In this document: positions 1 to 11,700 of the stretch, piece after piece
How the letters are laid out: the number at the start of each line of letters is the position of its first letter
Numbering within the stretch: position 1 is the first letter of the stretch
From: Gliomastix tumulicola
Taxonomy: Eukaryota; Ascomycota; Sordariomycetes; Hypocreales; Bionectriaceae
Reading direction: 5' to 3'
Length of the DNA stretch: 64,000 nucleotides
Assembly: GCA_001599755.1 (NCBI GenBank)
Contig: BCHX01000002.1
Span: forward strand, 434,001 to 498,000
Position numbers and translations under genes: made by a program
Notes under the pieces: generated by a model
Seen by the model: only the letters and a program-made list of their open reading frames with translations
What the model was told of the DNA's origin: nothing
Databases searched by the model: none

Positions 1-36
1 GACGACGGCAAGATACTAACGTTCGACTGCTATTAG

Positions 37-1693
37 ACTGGCCAGAGCGTACCAAGCAGTTTCACAGCTGGTTCCTCGCCGCCGGCAGCGGCATGGCCTC
101 CGGCACAGGCTTCTTCCTCAACCCGTCCCACGGTGTCATGGCGAAGGAGATCGGAACCACTCTGACCCAGCTCGCCCGGACTGTCAGTTTTCTCATGCTG
201 GCCCTCGGCATCGCAAGCATCCTCACGACTCCTCTTGCGCGCATGTACGGCAAGCGACCGGTCTTTCTGGGCCTGGGAATCATCGGCATCATTGGTTACA
301 GTGTTCTGCTCTCGCACCCCAAGGACATGCGCTACATCTATGGTGGGCGGTTCTTCTGGGGTGCCTGCATCAGTGGTCTGCAATATCTCGTCAGCTCAAG
401 TGTCGGCGACCTCTTCTTTGTCCATCAGCGTGGCTTTCACCTTGCGTTGTGGCATTTTGGCCTTTCCGGTGGCAATGCCATTGGCCAGGTCATCGCAGCT
501 CAGATCGTGAAGGGTCAAGACTACGTTTGGGCATTCCGCTACGCGTGAGTTCTGGCCAGAAAAGTCTTAGATGGTTATTCTGATGCTGACATGTCTCACA
601 GTGTTATCTTTATGTCCATCTACCTCGTACTTCTATTCCTCCTGATTCCTGAGACCACTTACAACCGCCCCAAGAAGTACGACACAGATGTCAGGGAACA
701 CCTCATCGGCGAGTCAGACCTGGATTCCACCATCAACGAGCAGTTAACCACTGAGCCCATCTCTGTTGATGAGAAGAAGAACGGCGTATCGGAATCCGCC
801 ACCCCCGGAACTCCGTCAGAGACGGACGCTGAACAGAATGGCGTGCAGACAGAGAAGCGCAAGACATGGGTTCAGGGACTCAAGATCTACAACGGCCGCT
901 TCAGCAACGAGAACTACCTCCGCGCTGTCCTATCTCCCTTTGCAACCTTCATCCTCCCCGCCGTACACTGGGCTGCCTACGCCTACGGCCTGACTGTCGC
1001 CTTTGCCGCCGCCATCTCGGTCTGCCTCGCCCAGATTTTCACCGTGGCGCCGTACAACTTTGCCCCTGCCGCCGTCGGACTCACCGTGCTCTCTCCATTT
1101 GTGGGCAACATCATCGGCAACTTCATTCCGGGACCCGTGGCCGACTGGCTGGTCACGTACATGTCCAGGAAGAACGGCGGCATCTACGAGCCCGAGTTCC
1201 GCAACATCCTCTGTCTCCCTGCCCTTTTTGCCGGTGCCATCGGCTTCTGGGGCTTTGGTCTGGCCATTCACTTCCGCACGCACTGGTTCCTCCCCGTCTT
1301 CTTCTTCGGCCTCACCGCTTTCGCCGGAGCCATCCTGTCGCTCATTTCCAACACGTACCTTCTCGACTGCCACCGCAAGTACGCTCTGGATGCGTATGCC
1401 GTGGTCACCCTCGTCAAGGCTATTGGCAGCTTCTCGCTATCGTTCTTCGTCAATGATTGGCTTGCCAAGCACGGGCCGATCAACGTCTTCTTCGTCATCG
1501 GGTCTATCCATGTGATTGGGTGTCTCTACGGACTCTTCCTCTACGTCTATGGCAAGAGGGTAAGTGAACCACTGCAATCCTTTTTTTTTTTTTTTACAGT
1601 GATTATTTACTAACTTTGTTTCAGATTCGACTGGCTATTCACAAGTCCGCCAGGATTCAGAGCATTCTGCAGGCATGTGGCAATGGGGACTAG
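37..1693 (+). CDS. MFS transporter, HOL1-like DHA1 type (5' truncated by window edge)
   Basis: This is the 3' part of a major facilitator superfamily carrier of the plasma membrane, probably a proton-coupled exporter or cation carrier. Three exons are visible: 37-544, 602-1559 and 1625-1693, with introns 545-601 (GTGAGT..CAG) and 1560-1624 (GTAAGT..CAG). The first bases, with ACTAAC and TTAG, look like the end of an upstream intron, so the true start lies outside the window. Hydrophobic helices flank a long charged central loop rich in E, D and K. The C-terminal half carries the segments GNFIPGPVADWL and YMSRKNGGIYEPEFR, which I associate with the fungal HOL1-like branch of DHA1 carriers. The last exon adds only 22 residues. 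Family assignment is firm; the substrate cannot be told. Confidence 0.85.
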
Positions 1694-1963
1694 AGCACCA
1701 AAACTTTCGGTCTCGCTTGAAGGCAGGGCCTGTCTGAAACGTGGTGTAGATGTGGGCGGTGGCACTACTAGCTGTAATAATTCTGAACTTCAATTTCCTT
1801 TGCATGCTGTACTTGCAAGTCTCAATGAGGTGGTTTTATAAGTTTGATATCCGATCCCAGCACGTCGGAGGCATGAGCGTACGAAGATACGCCGACCCAT
1901 CTAACGGCGAGGGCGTCAAGTGGCTTGAATCTTCAGCTCCGTTTTCGATGTACGAAGAGCTCT

Positions 1964-2431
1964 TCACGCCCTATGATTTCCCAACACTCGAATCAAGCGT
2001 GTCTGTTTCTCTCCAGTCTCCAGCTCCTCGAGACTCCATCCCCAAGGGATGTTGTCCTTTTTTGGAACGCGTCTTGGTCCGGAAGCAATCATGCTGCCGC
2101 CCATCGGCTGCACAGGATCAACCTCATCGATTTCCTCGTTCTCTTCGTCCCAGTTTTCGTTCACTTCCATCCGGTCGTCTCTCTGCTGACCATCTTCTGG
2201 ACGGTCGTCGCCCACAACTTTGAGGCGCTTTGCCGGGTGCTCAGACGATGAGGCGCGACGGTCGCCTTTCTTGTCTTTCATGCGAGCACCTTTAGATTGG
2301 TCAAGCCGTCGCTTCGAAGAGTCTGGGTCATCGCGTGCCGTCTTTTGTCGCTTTGTCTGCTGTTCGCTGGGAGACTCATCCTGGGTGTCAAGCCGCCCGA
2401 ATGCCCGCTTCAACAGGTTAAAGAGGGTCAT
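1964..2431 (-). CDS. small charged orphan protein (hypothetical)
   Basis: An open frame of 155 codons runs on the minus strand, tail to tail with the MFS gene 270 bp away. The product begins MTLFNLLKRAFGRLD and is then very hydrophilic, with basic clusters such as TKRQKT, KDKKGDRR and HPAKRLK that could act as nuclear signals. An acidic stretch (ENWDEENEEIDEVD) follows, then a more ordered C-terminus with PWGWSLEELETGEKQ. Composition and the alternation of basic and acidic patches are more protein-like than a chance frame. No domain is recognised. It may have a further exon or be a relic; no intron is needed. Confidence 0.45.
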   Translation of the reverse strand: MTLFNLLKRAFGRLDTQDESPSEQQTKRQKTARDDPDSSKRRLDQSKGARMKDKKGDRRASSSEHPAKRLKVVGDDRPEDGQQRDDRMEVNENWDEENEEIDEVDPVQPMGGSMIASGPRRVPKKDNIPWGWSLEELETGEKQTRLIRVLGNHRA

Positions 2432-2459
2432 CGTTGCACAATGTATGTTGAAGTCTTAG

Positions 2460-3660
2460 CTTAGACGTCTAATAAAAGATGTCAGACAGATTAGGGAGAG
2501 ACTTGGCGTCGTCCCATCAAAAGATGTGCCGAATGAGCAACCTCTTTGTATAATCTAGCTGGTCAGTGACGCACTGTCCTTCGAACCAGCCTCCAGATCG
2601 CTCAGCCACTTGACCAGCGATATTGCACTCATTGTTTGGTGTTTGAGCACTGTGATATGCCACCTGTACTCTATTAAATACACGATTTGCTATTATCCCT
2701 CTCGTTTGATGAACGGACGCTCATACGAGAGGATGCCATCGTCACCTTCAGCGTCAAACAGCATTCAAGATATGCTGACGACGTCCCCAACGAGTACCTA
2801 TCCCCAGCCGTCGCTCCCTGGCTCTAATGACTCTCTCCGCAATCCCCTTGCCTCCTTAGTCACGCGCAGCTCAAAAGCACTGTGAACGACTGCGTGATTA
2901 ATATGTGGCACGCAGTCCGAGGTAACTGGCACCTGCAAATGAAAGACGGGTTCCCCAAACCGTACTTGACACACTAACTGATCACTTTTTCACCAAGAAA
3001 TTACTTGGACACCTCGTCACCTCCCAGCCGTAGCATTGATGGACTCTGAGCCTAGTGTGCCCGTGCCTCACGTAGTCTGCTTCAAGTCGAGTAATATCGC
3101 CGCCAGTCCTCAGCGTGGTCAGTGTGGTTCCCACGCAGGTTCCGACGGTCCAGCCCCGAGTGGGCACACTGGCCTTCACTCGAGATTCAACTTGGCTTGT
3201 GCGTCGACAAAGAACATTACGTATTGTGCGACAGCCGCTCGAAGATATAGAGAGCCCTCACTAGATGGCGATGCGGACGACAAATGCGGACACCGTACAT
3301 AGGTGGCAGCAAGTTAGGCGCGGCACAGCCAGCCAAACTCTTCGGCGTCAAGGTCTTCTCGGGAGTGTCACTACTCCCCATCGCTATTATGACCTATGCT
3401 CTAGAATACGACGTTGATGACAGCAAGATGTAGAAATATTTTGCGCGACCTGTCATGTACAAACTGTATTGAATTAATTACGGATGAGTGCCGAGCTTGG
3501 AGTAAGATGAACCTCACTGTCAAAAAGGTGGTGAATGTTACAGTGTGGGTTTGCAGATGCACAGCCGCATCGGCAAGGAAGAGTAATAAACAACGCCTCA
3601 AGGAGGACCTGCCAGTACGCTCCGCTCTCTCCTATCCCTTCATTCGGCGATAATAACGTT
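2460..3660. other. gene-free stretch with possible decayed coding sequence
   Basis: No open frame is convincing. Short plus-strand pieces read like protein before hitting stops. One piece at about 2728-2829 ends at a TAA. Another at about 3304-3432 reads GSKLGAAQPAKLFGVKVF and continues to ALEYDVDDSKM. The pieces lie in different frames. This looks like one or more old, heavily mutated genes, but I do not recognise the family. Confidence 0.3.
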
Positions 3661-5406
3661 AATGAGCCTACACGGACTCAAATATGAAAAATACTGCTAA
3701 AAACTACGAGGCTCCAGGGTAGGCATGAAATGCGGCGTCGCGAAACGGAGGACTCTGGGCTGCTAATTTGACGGCTGGAAATAGGATCTGCAAGGCATTC
3801 TCTTCATTGTCCCTACGGCTCTTACGCCGTAAACCAGGCATCCTTAGGACCAGCGGCGTGCAAAGGAGGGGGCGGCGTCAGGATCCTGTCGGCACGAGCT
3901 GAGAAGCTGCTCCCAGGGCAGTCCCAGCCCCGAGTCTCACGTGCACCGGTGCGTGATATTCTCCCCCAGGTACTTTGACCGAAGGCTGCGTCTGGCACAC
4001 CATGGGAAGATTCTTTGACGTGCTCCGAGGCAGTGTAAGCAATCAATCAGCAAGGCAGCGAGCGGCCCATCGCGACCTCCTCGGAGCCGAAGGGGAAAGG
4101 GAACGGAGAGTCATGACAGGGCCCCAGCAGGCGTGCTGAAATTCCACCCTGGCCTTGCGCACTTCTCGTCACTGTCGGTAAATATGGCACAACGTCGGCA
4201 AGCCAGGATGACCCGAATCGTACGTGGACAAAAATAGGAACGGCTGAGAGGGAAAAAACTGGGCAGGAGGCGTCTGGCTTTTGGCCCCCCCCTCCAGCTT
4301 TAGCATTCCTGCCGCTCGTCGGTCTTTTTGTCGGAATCGCATTTTCGTCTGGGTGTGGGAGGGCACCAATGGGCGCCCTCAGCTCTCCTCGACCGCTTGT
4401 TTCGTGAGTGAGGACGACAGCGTCGACGTGGCACGGGAAAACGTCATTGTACCACGGGACCCGTGAGACAGCGAACACACGTCTGTTGGGTAATAGTGAG
4501 ACAGCGCGTCTCTGTGCTCAGCGCAGCGCCGATCTTTGCTTTGTTTCGGGGGTCTCATCTGCCCTGTGTTCAGTGACCTGGCAACATGGCCAGGCGTTTG
4601 AAACCACTCAAATGAGGGCAGTGTCAGGTCCCCCCTCCCCTCAGGCCTCTGCACTCGGGCCTCTCGGGGGACACGACGGGGAGTTCTGGGGGGGAGGGAA
4701 TTTCTCAGCACGCTTTGTTGGCAGGGAACTTGGTCCTCTTGGCAGGGCAGACAAGGAGTCAAGACAACGGAGCAGGGGTGCCTGAAGAGGACTAGCCAGG
4801 AACAAGGCACACAAGGAGTGGAAACAAGAAAAAATGCCAAAAGTACGGCGCTCTGCCGCTGTTAGTGCGTTGGGTAGTGCTTGTGCGCTGTGCGCTAACA
4901 GTCCCATTCCGCCCTGCAGTTCTAGCGCGAGTCAGCCACGTGAAACGGCTTCCTCTGCCTCTGTTCCGTCCTGGTACCTGAAAATCCCTCCTGCGTCCAC
5001 TCTTTTTAGGTCTCTGTCTTGTCTCTCTTTTCCTTCCTCACGCAGTTCCATCTCTCTCTTCCCTCCCCCCATACATCGCCAATCCGTGGCAGGCCACTCA
5101 TTACTTTCTCTTTCAGACGAAAAGCAGCTGCTTCAGTCAGCCGTTGTCACTCACTTGTGACGAGCCATTCTCTTCGAATCGCCAAAGTACAACGAACAGA
5201 ACAGAACGATCCTTCGACAGGAAGAACCCAACAGACACACTTGCGCATACCGACTGGCGCACAAGACAACTGTCAATCCGACAATACAGAACGAACCGCG
5301 ACCAAGACGAACACTCTCTATCGTCCGCGCGCGCACATACAAAAGACCGAACTGAACCCATCCATACCACGCACCACCGTGCCAACACGCAAAAACACGC
5401 GACACC
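3661..5406. other. intergenic region upstream of the wall-protein gene
   Basis: About 1.7 kb with no supported gene on either strand. The final 400 bp are pyrimidine-rich, then A/C-rich, as is common in long fungal 5' leaders. The sequence just before the ATG at 5407 (AACACGCGACACC) is a reasonable start context. Confidence 0.5.
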
Positions 5407-6618
5407 ATGCTCTCCAGCACCATCTTCGCCACACTCCTTCTGGCCCTGGCGCCGACGGCCAGCGGCAAGTCCATCTCTGCGACACCCCACGACAAGTACT
5501 CGTCCTCGATCGGCGTGCTCGGCTGCAAGATCAACACGAACCGCGTCGCCTACTGGCCGGGCTCCGTCGACTGCGACAACATCTGCGTCAAGCTCACCAG
5601 CGGCGACAACTCGGTCCACCTGCTGCGCATTGACCAGTCCGGCGGCGCGTACGACATCAGCTACGATGCCTGGGTGTACCTGCAGACGGGCAAGTCGGCG
5701 ACGGCCAAGCCCATCACGGGCGGCGGCATCGACGTCGAGGTCGAGGAGGTTGACGCCTCCGAGTGCGCGGGCCTCATCCACACCGAGGGCTCCAAGCTGC
5801 CCCTGAGCGCGTCCAACAGCATCAACTTCCTCACCAGCTGCCTCGAGCAGCCTGACAGCTTCATCGCCAAGAACCACGTGCTCTACAACATCTGCGACCC
5901 CATCTGCACGCTCGGCCACGACGAGAAGTGCAAGCTGGACCTCGCGACGAGCAACCAGCCCAGCTGCCCGCACACGCTCGGCCTGCAGTCCGAGCTGACC
6001 TCGGCGCCCGTCTACGACATCGAGTACCAGTCGGGCAACACGCTGCGGGCTGGCACCGACGAGGTCGTCGACTCTTCCGAGGTCAAGACTCCCCCCGAGT
6101 CGGAGGGGAGCGACGAGCCTGCTCCTGAGAAGCCTACCACTTCGACGGAGGCTGCTCCCTTGAGCACCTACTCCCACACTGGTGGCGTCTTCGTCGAGTC
6201 GGGCAGCACGACTGTGTTTGTCGCCGAGGTGACCACCGCCCCTGAGGTGCCTGCTCCCGAGGAGCAGCCTACGACTGCGGCTCCCGCGGTGACTGAGACG
6301 CCCGAGGCTCCTGAAGTGCCTGAGACTACTACTACGACTGAGGCTCCCGTCGAGGAGCCGACGCCCACTTCGGAGCCCGTCCTCTCCATCCCGGAGCAGA
6401 CGACTCTCATCACCGTCACGTCGTCCCCCGCGGACTCGACGACCGAGGTCTCCGTCCCTACGGGATCGATCACCACGCCGTCTGTGTCTCACAGCCACGA
6501 CGTCCCCTCGGGTACCCCTTCTTCCACTCCCCCGCCGGAGAATGCCGGGCATTCACTGGCTGACGTGCCCCTTTCCCTTCTGATCGCAAGCGCACTCCTG
6601 TGCTTGATGGCCATTTAA
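5407..6618 (+). CDS. secreted Cys-containing, Ser/Thr-rich GPI-type cell wall protein
   Basis: An uninterrupted 403-residue frame. An N-terminal signal peptide (about residues 1-20, MLSSTIFATLLLALAPTASG) is followed by a globular part of about 200 residues with some ten cysteines. That part contains GVLGCKINTNRVAYWPG and SGGAYDISYDAWVYL, which resemble a double-psi beta-barrel (barwin/RlpA-like) fold. A long Pro/Thr/Glu/Ser-rich stalk (about 215-380) follows, likely heavily O-glycosylated. The protein ends in a hydrophobic tail (VPLSLLIASALLCLMAI) typical of a GPI-attachment signal. It is probably displayed on the cell wall. The antisense strand is also open for a long way because of GC-rich codon use; I treat that as a shadow. 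The fold assignment is an inference; the secretion and anchor signals are visible. Confidence 0.8.
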   Translation: MLSSTIFATLLLALAPTASGKSISATPHDKYSSSIGVLGCKINTNRVAYWPGSVDCDNICVKLTSGDNSVHLLRIDQSGGAYDISYDAWVYLQTGKSATAKPITGGGIDVEVEEVDASECAGLIHTEGSKLPLSASNSINFLTSCLEQPDSFIAKNHVLYNICDPICTLGHDEKCKLDLATSNQPSCPHTLGLQSELTSAPVYDIEYQSGNTLRAGTDEVVDSSEVKTPPESEGSDEPAPEKPTTSTEAAPLSTYSHTGGVFVESGSTTVFVAEVTTAPEVPAPEEQPTTAAPAVTETPEAPEVPETTTTTEAPVEEPTPTSEPVLSIPEQTTLITVTSSPADSTTEVSVPTGSITTPSVSHSHDVPSGTPSSTPPPENAGHSLADVPLSLLIASALLCLMAI

Positions 6619-7207
6619 GAAAGACCAAAAAAAAGAACAAAATAGAGAAAAAGCGTCACTTGACGTGCCTTCTGTCGATACCAACTTAGTCGTGTCCGTC
6701 CCAGGGATGGATGCGCACCGTCACCTTTGATGGGGGCTCACAGCAGCAGCCTCGGACATAGGTTTTTGAATATGAGACACATGATCTGCCTTTTTTTTAA
6801 TTCTGCGTGAACACAAGTAGCGGTCCGAGCCCTAGTGAATGTCGTGCCATATCTGAGACGATGGAGCCGTATGTGTCTGAGAACTTCTCGGTGCTCTCGA
6901 TGACTCATTCCGAGCGCCGTGTATTTTCGCCCGGTGTTCCGGGTTCGACCCCCTCGGGATCGGATTGACAAATCGTGGAGCTTCATCATGTCTTTGGTGA
7001 CTCGATTTGACAGGCTAGTGTGTGGAGTTGCGCCCTATGAGTACATGTAATGTTAGTCTAGATGTCATGTCAAAGATTTGCAGTGTAGATTCCCTCGAGC
7101 TAGTCGCGGGGTCGGGCCTGAGTTAAAAAGATGGCGGCCACCCAAATCGACGTGATGATGGGGTTTGGACGGCATGAAGAAACAGGCCTTGCCCGCGATC
7201 TACAGCC
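6619..7207. other. intergenic region
   Basis: Nothing supported. It holds the 3' end of the wall-protein gene and the 5' region of the acetyltransferase gene. The motif GGGTTCGACCCC near 6950 resembles a tRNA T-loop but no cloverleaf forms around it. Confidence 0.5.
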
Positions 7208-7993
7208 ATGACTACAACAACGATTGACCTCATCCCGTGGGATGCTGACTCCCCGGAGCACATCGAGCGTCTGCTCGAGCAGCGGGATCAGTGCGGATGG
7301 AACGCCGGCAAGGTCGAGCCTGTGTGGCGACCGGCGCAGAAGGCCGGGTCATCGTGCATCTACTGGATCGTGCGTAGACGGCCCAGCAACACACACACGC
7401 ACACACGCACTGCGCAAGGCTGACTGAGCGTGTGTATCTATCAGGTCCTACGCCCAGACGACACAGGCTACGTCTCGAGCCTGCTCGACAAGCTCGTCGC
7501 CCGCTACCCCAAGGAGGCCACGCCGCTCACCGACACAGCACCGTCCATCCGCGCCGTGGGCCGAACGCCCTCGGGCACTCCCTTCCGTCCCGTGGGACAC
7601 ATCACCGTCGACGACTCGCAGCCGGCCGTCCTGCGCTACGGCCTCGACATCCCGACCGTCGACGCCTTCTGGATCAAGAGCCTGTACGTCTCGTACGCGC
7701 TGCAGGGCGCCGGCGTGGGGAGAGCGGCCATGGACGCCATCGAGCAGCTGGCCACGGAGCCGCCGCTGAACGCGAGGCACCTGCTGATCGACACGCTGCA
7801 CCGCGAGGACCAGCTGGACGAGGAGATGGCGATGGCGTATCACGGGGCCGTGCCCAAGTCGGCGAACCAGGATTGGTACCATCGGAGGGGGTATCGGTTG
7901 ATTGGGGAGATTCTGAATTTCTACGATGATAACAGGGACCGGTCGGGGAAGGCGTGGGATATGAGGACGGTGATACTGAGGAGGGATCTGTGA
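7208..7993 (+). CDS. GNAT-family N-acetyltransferase
   Basis: Two exons, 7208-7369 and 7445-7993, joined across a 75-nt intron (GTGCGT..CAG), give 236 residues. The protein fits the GCN5-related acetyltransferase fold, which moves an acetyl group from acetyl-CoA to an amine. Visible features are the beta-4 strand (AFWIKSLYVSYALQG), the acetyl-CoA loop of Q-x-x-G-x-G type (LQGAGVGRAAMDAIE) and a C-terminal NQDWYHRRGYRLIGE segment, which is the usual aromatic/Gly-Tyr motif B. The first exon carries a hydrophilic N-terminus with WDADSPEHIERLLEQR, seen in fungal GNAT proteins of this length. Microsatellite CA repeats lie inside the intron. The substrate is unknown. Confidence 0.8.
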
Positions 7994-8770
7994 GGTTAGC
8001 TGGATGATGAAATATCACGGTTGTTTGATCATGTGGTGTTGGTGCGAGAATCGGTGTGAGATTTGTCTTACGCCTTGGTGGTCCGACTGACGATCTGCTC
8101 ACGCCGATGTGTTTAGACCGATGCATGATGGTGTTGTCCTAGACATACTCGCCTTGCACCTTTGTCGTATCGATGGGAGCTGGAGCGGAGATTGCTGCAT
8201 CCATCGTCTCATCCGGTGAGTCAGTCGGTCGAATGCAACCGCATAAACCTGGAGGGGTACAACAGCCGCTCTGCTGACGACGATAAGATGACCCCCAGAA
8301 GCCCTCAGTTCTCTGCTGGAAGCCTGGAGTCCCAGGCACCAACTGGGATATTAGCTGTACGATTAAACGAGCAGAGGCCCCTGAGCCAATGGATTAGTGG
8401 GTTTAGACCGGGCCAAGAGCCCATCCAGAACCCCGAAGCCCTGCAGAGCATCTTCTGGAAGACCTGGTGAGTCGAGGCTAGCGCTGTTTCTTGCTGGAAG
8501 CCTCCCTACGATCCCTGCAGATTGGAGGGATTGGAGGGGCATCCTGCGAGCTTGGCCTGTCTGGAGGGGTTGTTGTCATCGCACACTGATGATGGTGTTG
8601 ATCTTGAGTGTTCCATCTCTGTACATGCCTGGCTTGATGTTTCTGTTTCATTCTTTATAATTATATCTCTGTATTCCTAGTTTCATTTCGTCGCTTCTTT
8701 CTTGCTTCTCCCATGTCATTGCTGGCACGTTCTGCAGGGCATTGAACTTCCAGCGCCCTGAACCGCTAAG
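7994..8770. other. intergenic region
   Basis: Nothing supported. The last 150 bp before 8771 are T-rich and contain the promoter and leader of the ABC transporter gene. Confidence 0.5.
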
Positions 8771-11700
8771 ATGGCGCCGTCTGACGACCACTTTGGCCCT
8801 CAGGTCCCAGGCGTCTTCGACTTCACCATCCTCTTCGAGCAGAGCATCTTCTCGCTTCTGCCGACCGCTCTCTTCATCGTCGTTGCGCCTCTGCGCGTCT
8901 TCTCGCTGCTCAGCCGCGAGAAGCGCGTCAGGCCAGGACCCTTCTTATGGGCCAAACTGGTGAATCTCGTCCTCACCAGCTGCACCGTCTGTATGCTTAC
9001 TCTCAGCCTAGACCCTCGCGGCCGTCTTTGCCGCCCTCCAGATCGCCCTCGTGGCATTATGGGCTACCTCATCTGCACACCGAACCCGGACGTCCATCGC
9101 CGAGCCGGCCATTGCCATCGTCGAGGCGCTCGTGATTGGCATCCTGTCCTACCTCGAGCATGTCAAGTCCCACCGGCCGTCCATCATCCTCGGTTCCTAT
9201 CTGGTCATCTCCGTCATCCTTGATATCGCACTCGCCCGCACGTTCTGGATCCGCGAGCGCATGGACGCCATCGCCGCCGTCTTCACCGTCTCCCTCGTCA
9301 CCAAGGCTGCGCTGCTCGTCCTCGAGGAGACGCCCAAGCGAGCTGCGTTCATCGACAACAAAGACATCTCTCGCGAGAGGTCGGCCGGCGTCATCAGCCG
9401 CAGCGTCTTCTGGTGGCTGAACAGGCTCTTCTGGCACGCCTCGCGCAACCTCATCACCGTCGACGACCTCGGCACCATCAACGAGAAGTTCGACTCGGAC
9501 ACGCTCCTCGCCGTCCTCGAGACCAAGTGGAAGAACACGCCCAAGGACAGCCCCGTCGCTCTCTTCGGCTGCACCTTCACCGCCTTCAAGGCCCAGCTCG
9601 CCGCGGGTATCATCCCGCGCCTGCTCTTCAGCGGCTTCAGCTTCTCCCAGCCTTTTCTCATCGAGTCCGTCATCCGCTTCGTCGGCTCGCCCACCGACGA
9701 GTGGTCGGGCCGCGTCGCGAGCGGGCTCATCGGCGCGACGGTGCTCATATACGTCGGGCTCGCGGTGTCGACGGCCTGGTACAAGCACGCGTCCTTCCAG
9801 CTCGTGACCATGTGGCGCGGCGGGCTCGTCTCGCTCATCTTCCGGAAGACGCTCGAGCTGGACCCGGCGGCGGTCAAGGAGAACGCGCCCGTGACGCTGA
9901 TGACGACGGATATGGATATCATTGTGCAGTCGGGCGAGGTGATTCACGAGCTGTGGGGGAGCCTGATCGATCTGCCGATTGGCATTTGGCTTCTGTATCG
10001 GCAGGTTGGGTATCCGGGGCTGTTTGTGCTGATTCCGACAATTGGTATGTGTGGTGGTAGTGAATGTTGAGGATGGATGGATGTTGGCTGACTTTGGTAC
10101 AGTTACGACGGTTGTGAGCGGTGCTGTTGCGCCGTCTGTTGAGCCTGCGACTGTCTCTTGGAACTCGGCGGTGCAGAAGCGTGTTGGTCATGTCTCTGAG
10201 ATGCTGGGCCAGATCAAAGGTGTCAAGATGATGGGACTCATCGACTACTTCCACACTCTCCTCCGTGGCCTCCGGCTCGACGAGATCAAGGCCTCGGAGA
10301 GACTCAGATGGCTGGTGGTGTACCTGACCACCCTGGGTATGTCGTTTCCCTCACTAAAGCTGGATCCAAGGTAGCTAACAAAGCGTTTTCAGTCACGTTT
10401 GCTGCAGAGTCGACGCCTGTCATCATCATCATCGCCGCCATCTACTGGAGTCTGTCCAACGGCGCCCTGAGCATCGCCCAGGCCTTCACGTCACTGTCCA
10501 TCATCATGCTGTCCGTGCAGCCTCTGACGATGCTGCTGGCGTCGATCATCCAGTTCGCGGGCCTGTTCGGCTGCTTCATGAGGATCCAGACGTTCCTTCT
10601 GCTGGAGGAGCAGAAAGATATCCGCCTGTCTAGCAGCAGTCAGACGATCAAGTCAGACCAATCCTCCCAAGTCGCTCTGACTCCGAATGTCCTCAGGACG
10701 ATCCAACCTAGCGACGACGTCGAGCTCAGCACTCTGCAGACGCGAGAAGGCGCCAACCAACCTGCCGTCGTCCTCGATAGCGTCTCCTTCGCCGTACCAG
10801 ACGGTCCCCAGATCCTCAATGATATCAGCATGTCCGTCGCTCGAGGCTCTCTTAGCATGATTGTCGGCCGCGTTGGCTGTGGCAAGTCCTCCCTACTCAA
10901 GACGATCATCGGCGAACTCGCACCGCAGCAGGGAACTATCACCGCCATTGCCGACACCATGGCCTATTGCGACCAGACGCCGTGGCTGCAGAATATCTCG
11001 GTACAGCAGAACATCACCGTGCACTCGCCGCTCGACGAGGAGTGGATGTGGACTGTCATTCGTGCATGTGCTCTCGAGGAGGATATCTCGGACTTCCCAT
11101 CCGGTGTCAGGACGCTTGTCGGTTCAGGCGGCGTGGCGCTGAGCGGCGGTCAGAAACAGCGATTAGTAAGTTTGTGACATACGTTTGGAAAGGGCTGCTG
11201 CTGACTGTTGGCGGTTACAGGCTCTGGCTCGCGCCGTGTATGCCCGAAAGAGCGTCATCGTCATCGACGACGTCTTCAGTGGCCTCGACAACAGAACCTC
11301 GCGATCCGTGTTCCAGGCACTCCTCGGTCCCAATGGTCTTCTGAGACAGAGCCAGGCAACGATCATCATGTCGACAAGTAACAGTAAGAACACTGTCAGC
11401 TCACCTTTTGCTATCGAGTACTAACGAAGGCATAGCCCACTTCCTCACCGCTGCCGACTTCATCACCATGCTCGAGGATGGACGCATCGTCCGCAACCAA
11501 GTCCAGTACGACTCCCTCACGCCAGCCGAATGGGGTGCCATCGAGAAGACAGAGACAGAGTCCTCACCCGAACCGGAGGAAGACGACGAAGAAGAAGACC
11601 AGAAGCGGATCATCAGACAGCAGTCCACTACCCGATCAGTCGAGCATGGGCCGACAGAAGCGGACATGGCCCGGCAGACGGGTGATATCGAGTGCTACAA

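Noticed and set aside
5137..6552. 471-codon minus-strand frame opposite the wall-protein gene
   Set aside because: Antisense shadow of GC-rich coding sequence; no domain, very Arg/Gly-rich.
6925..6975. T-loop-like GGGTTCGACCCC as a tRNA gene
   Set aside because: No matching D-arm, anticodon arm or acceptor stem around it.
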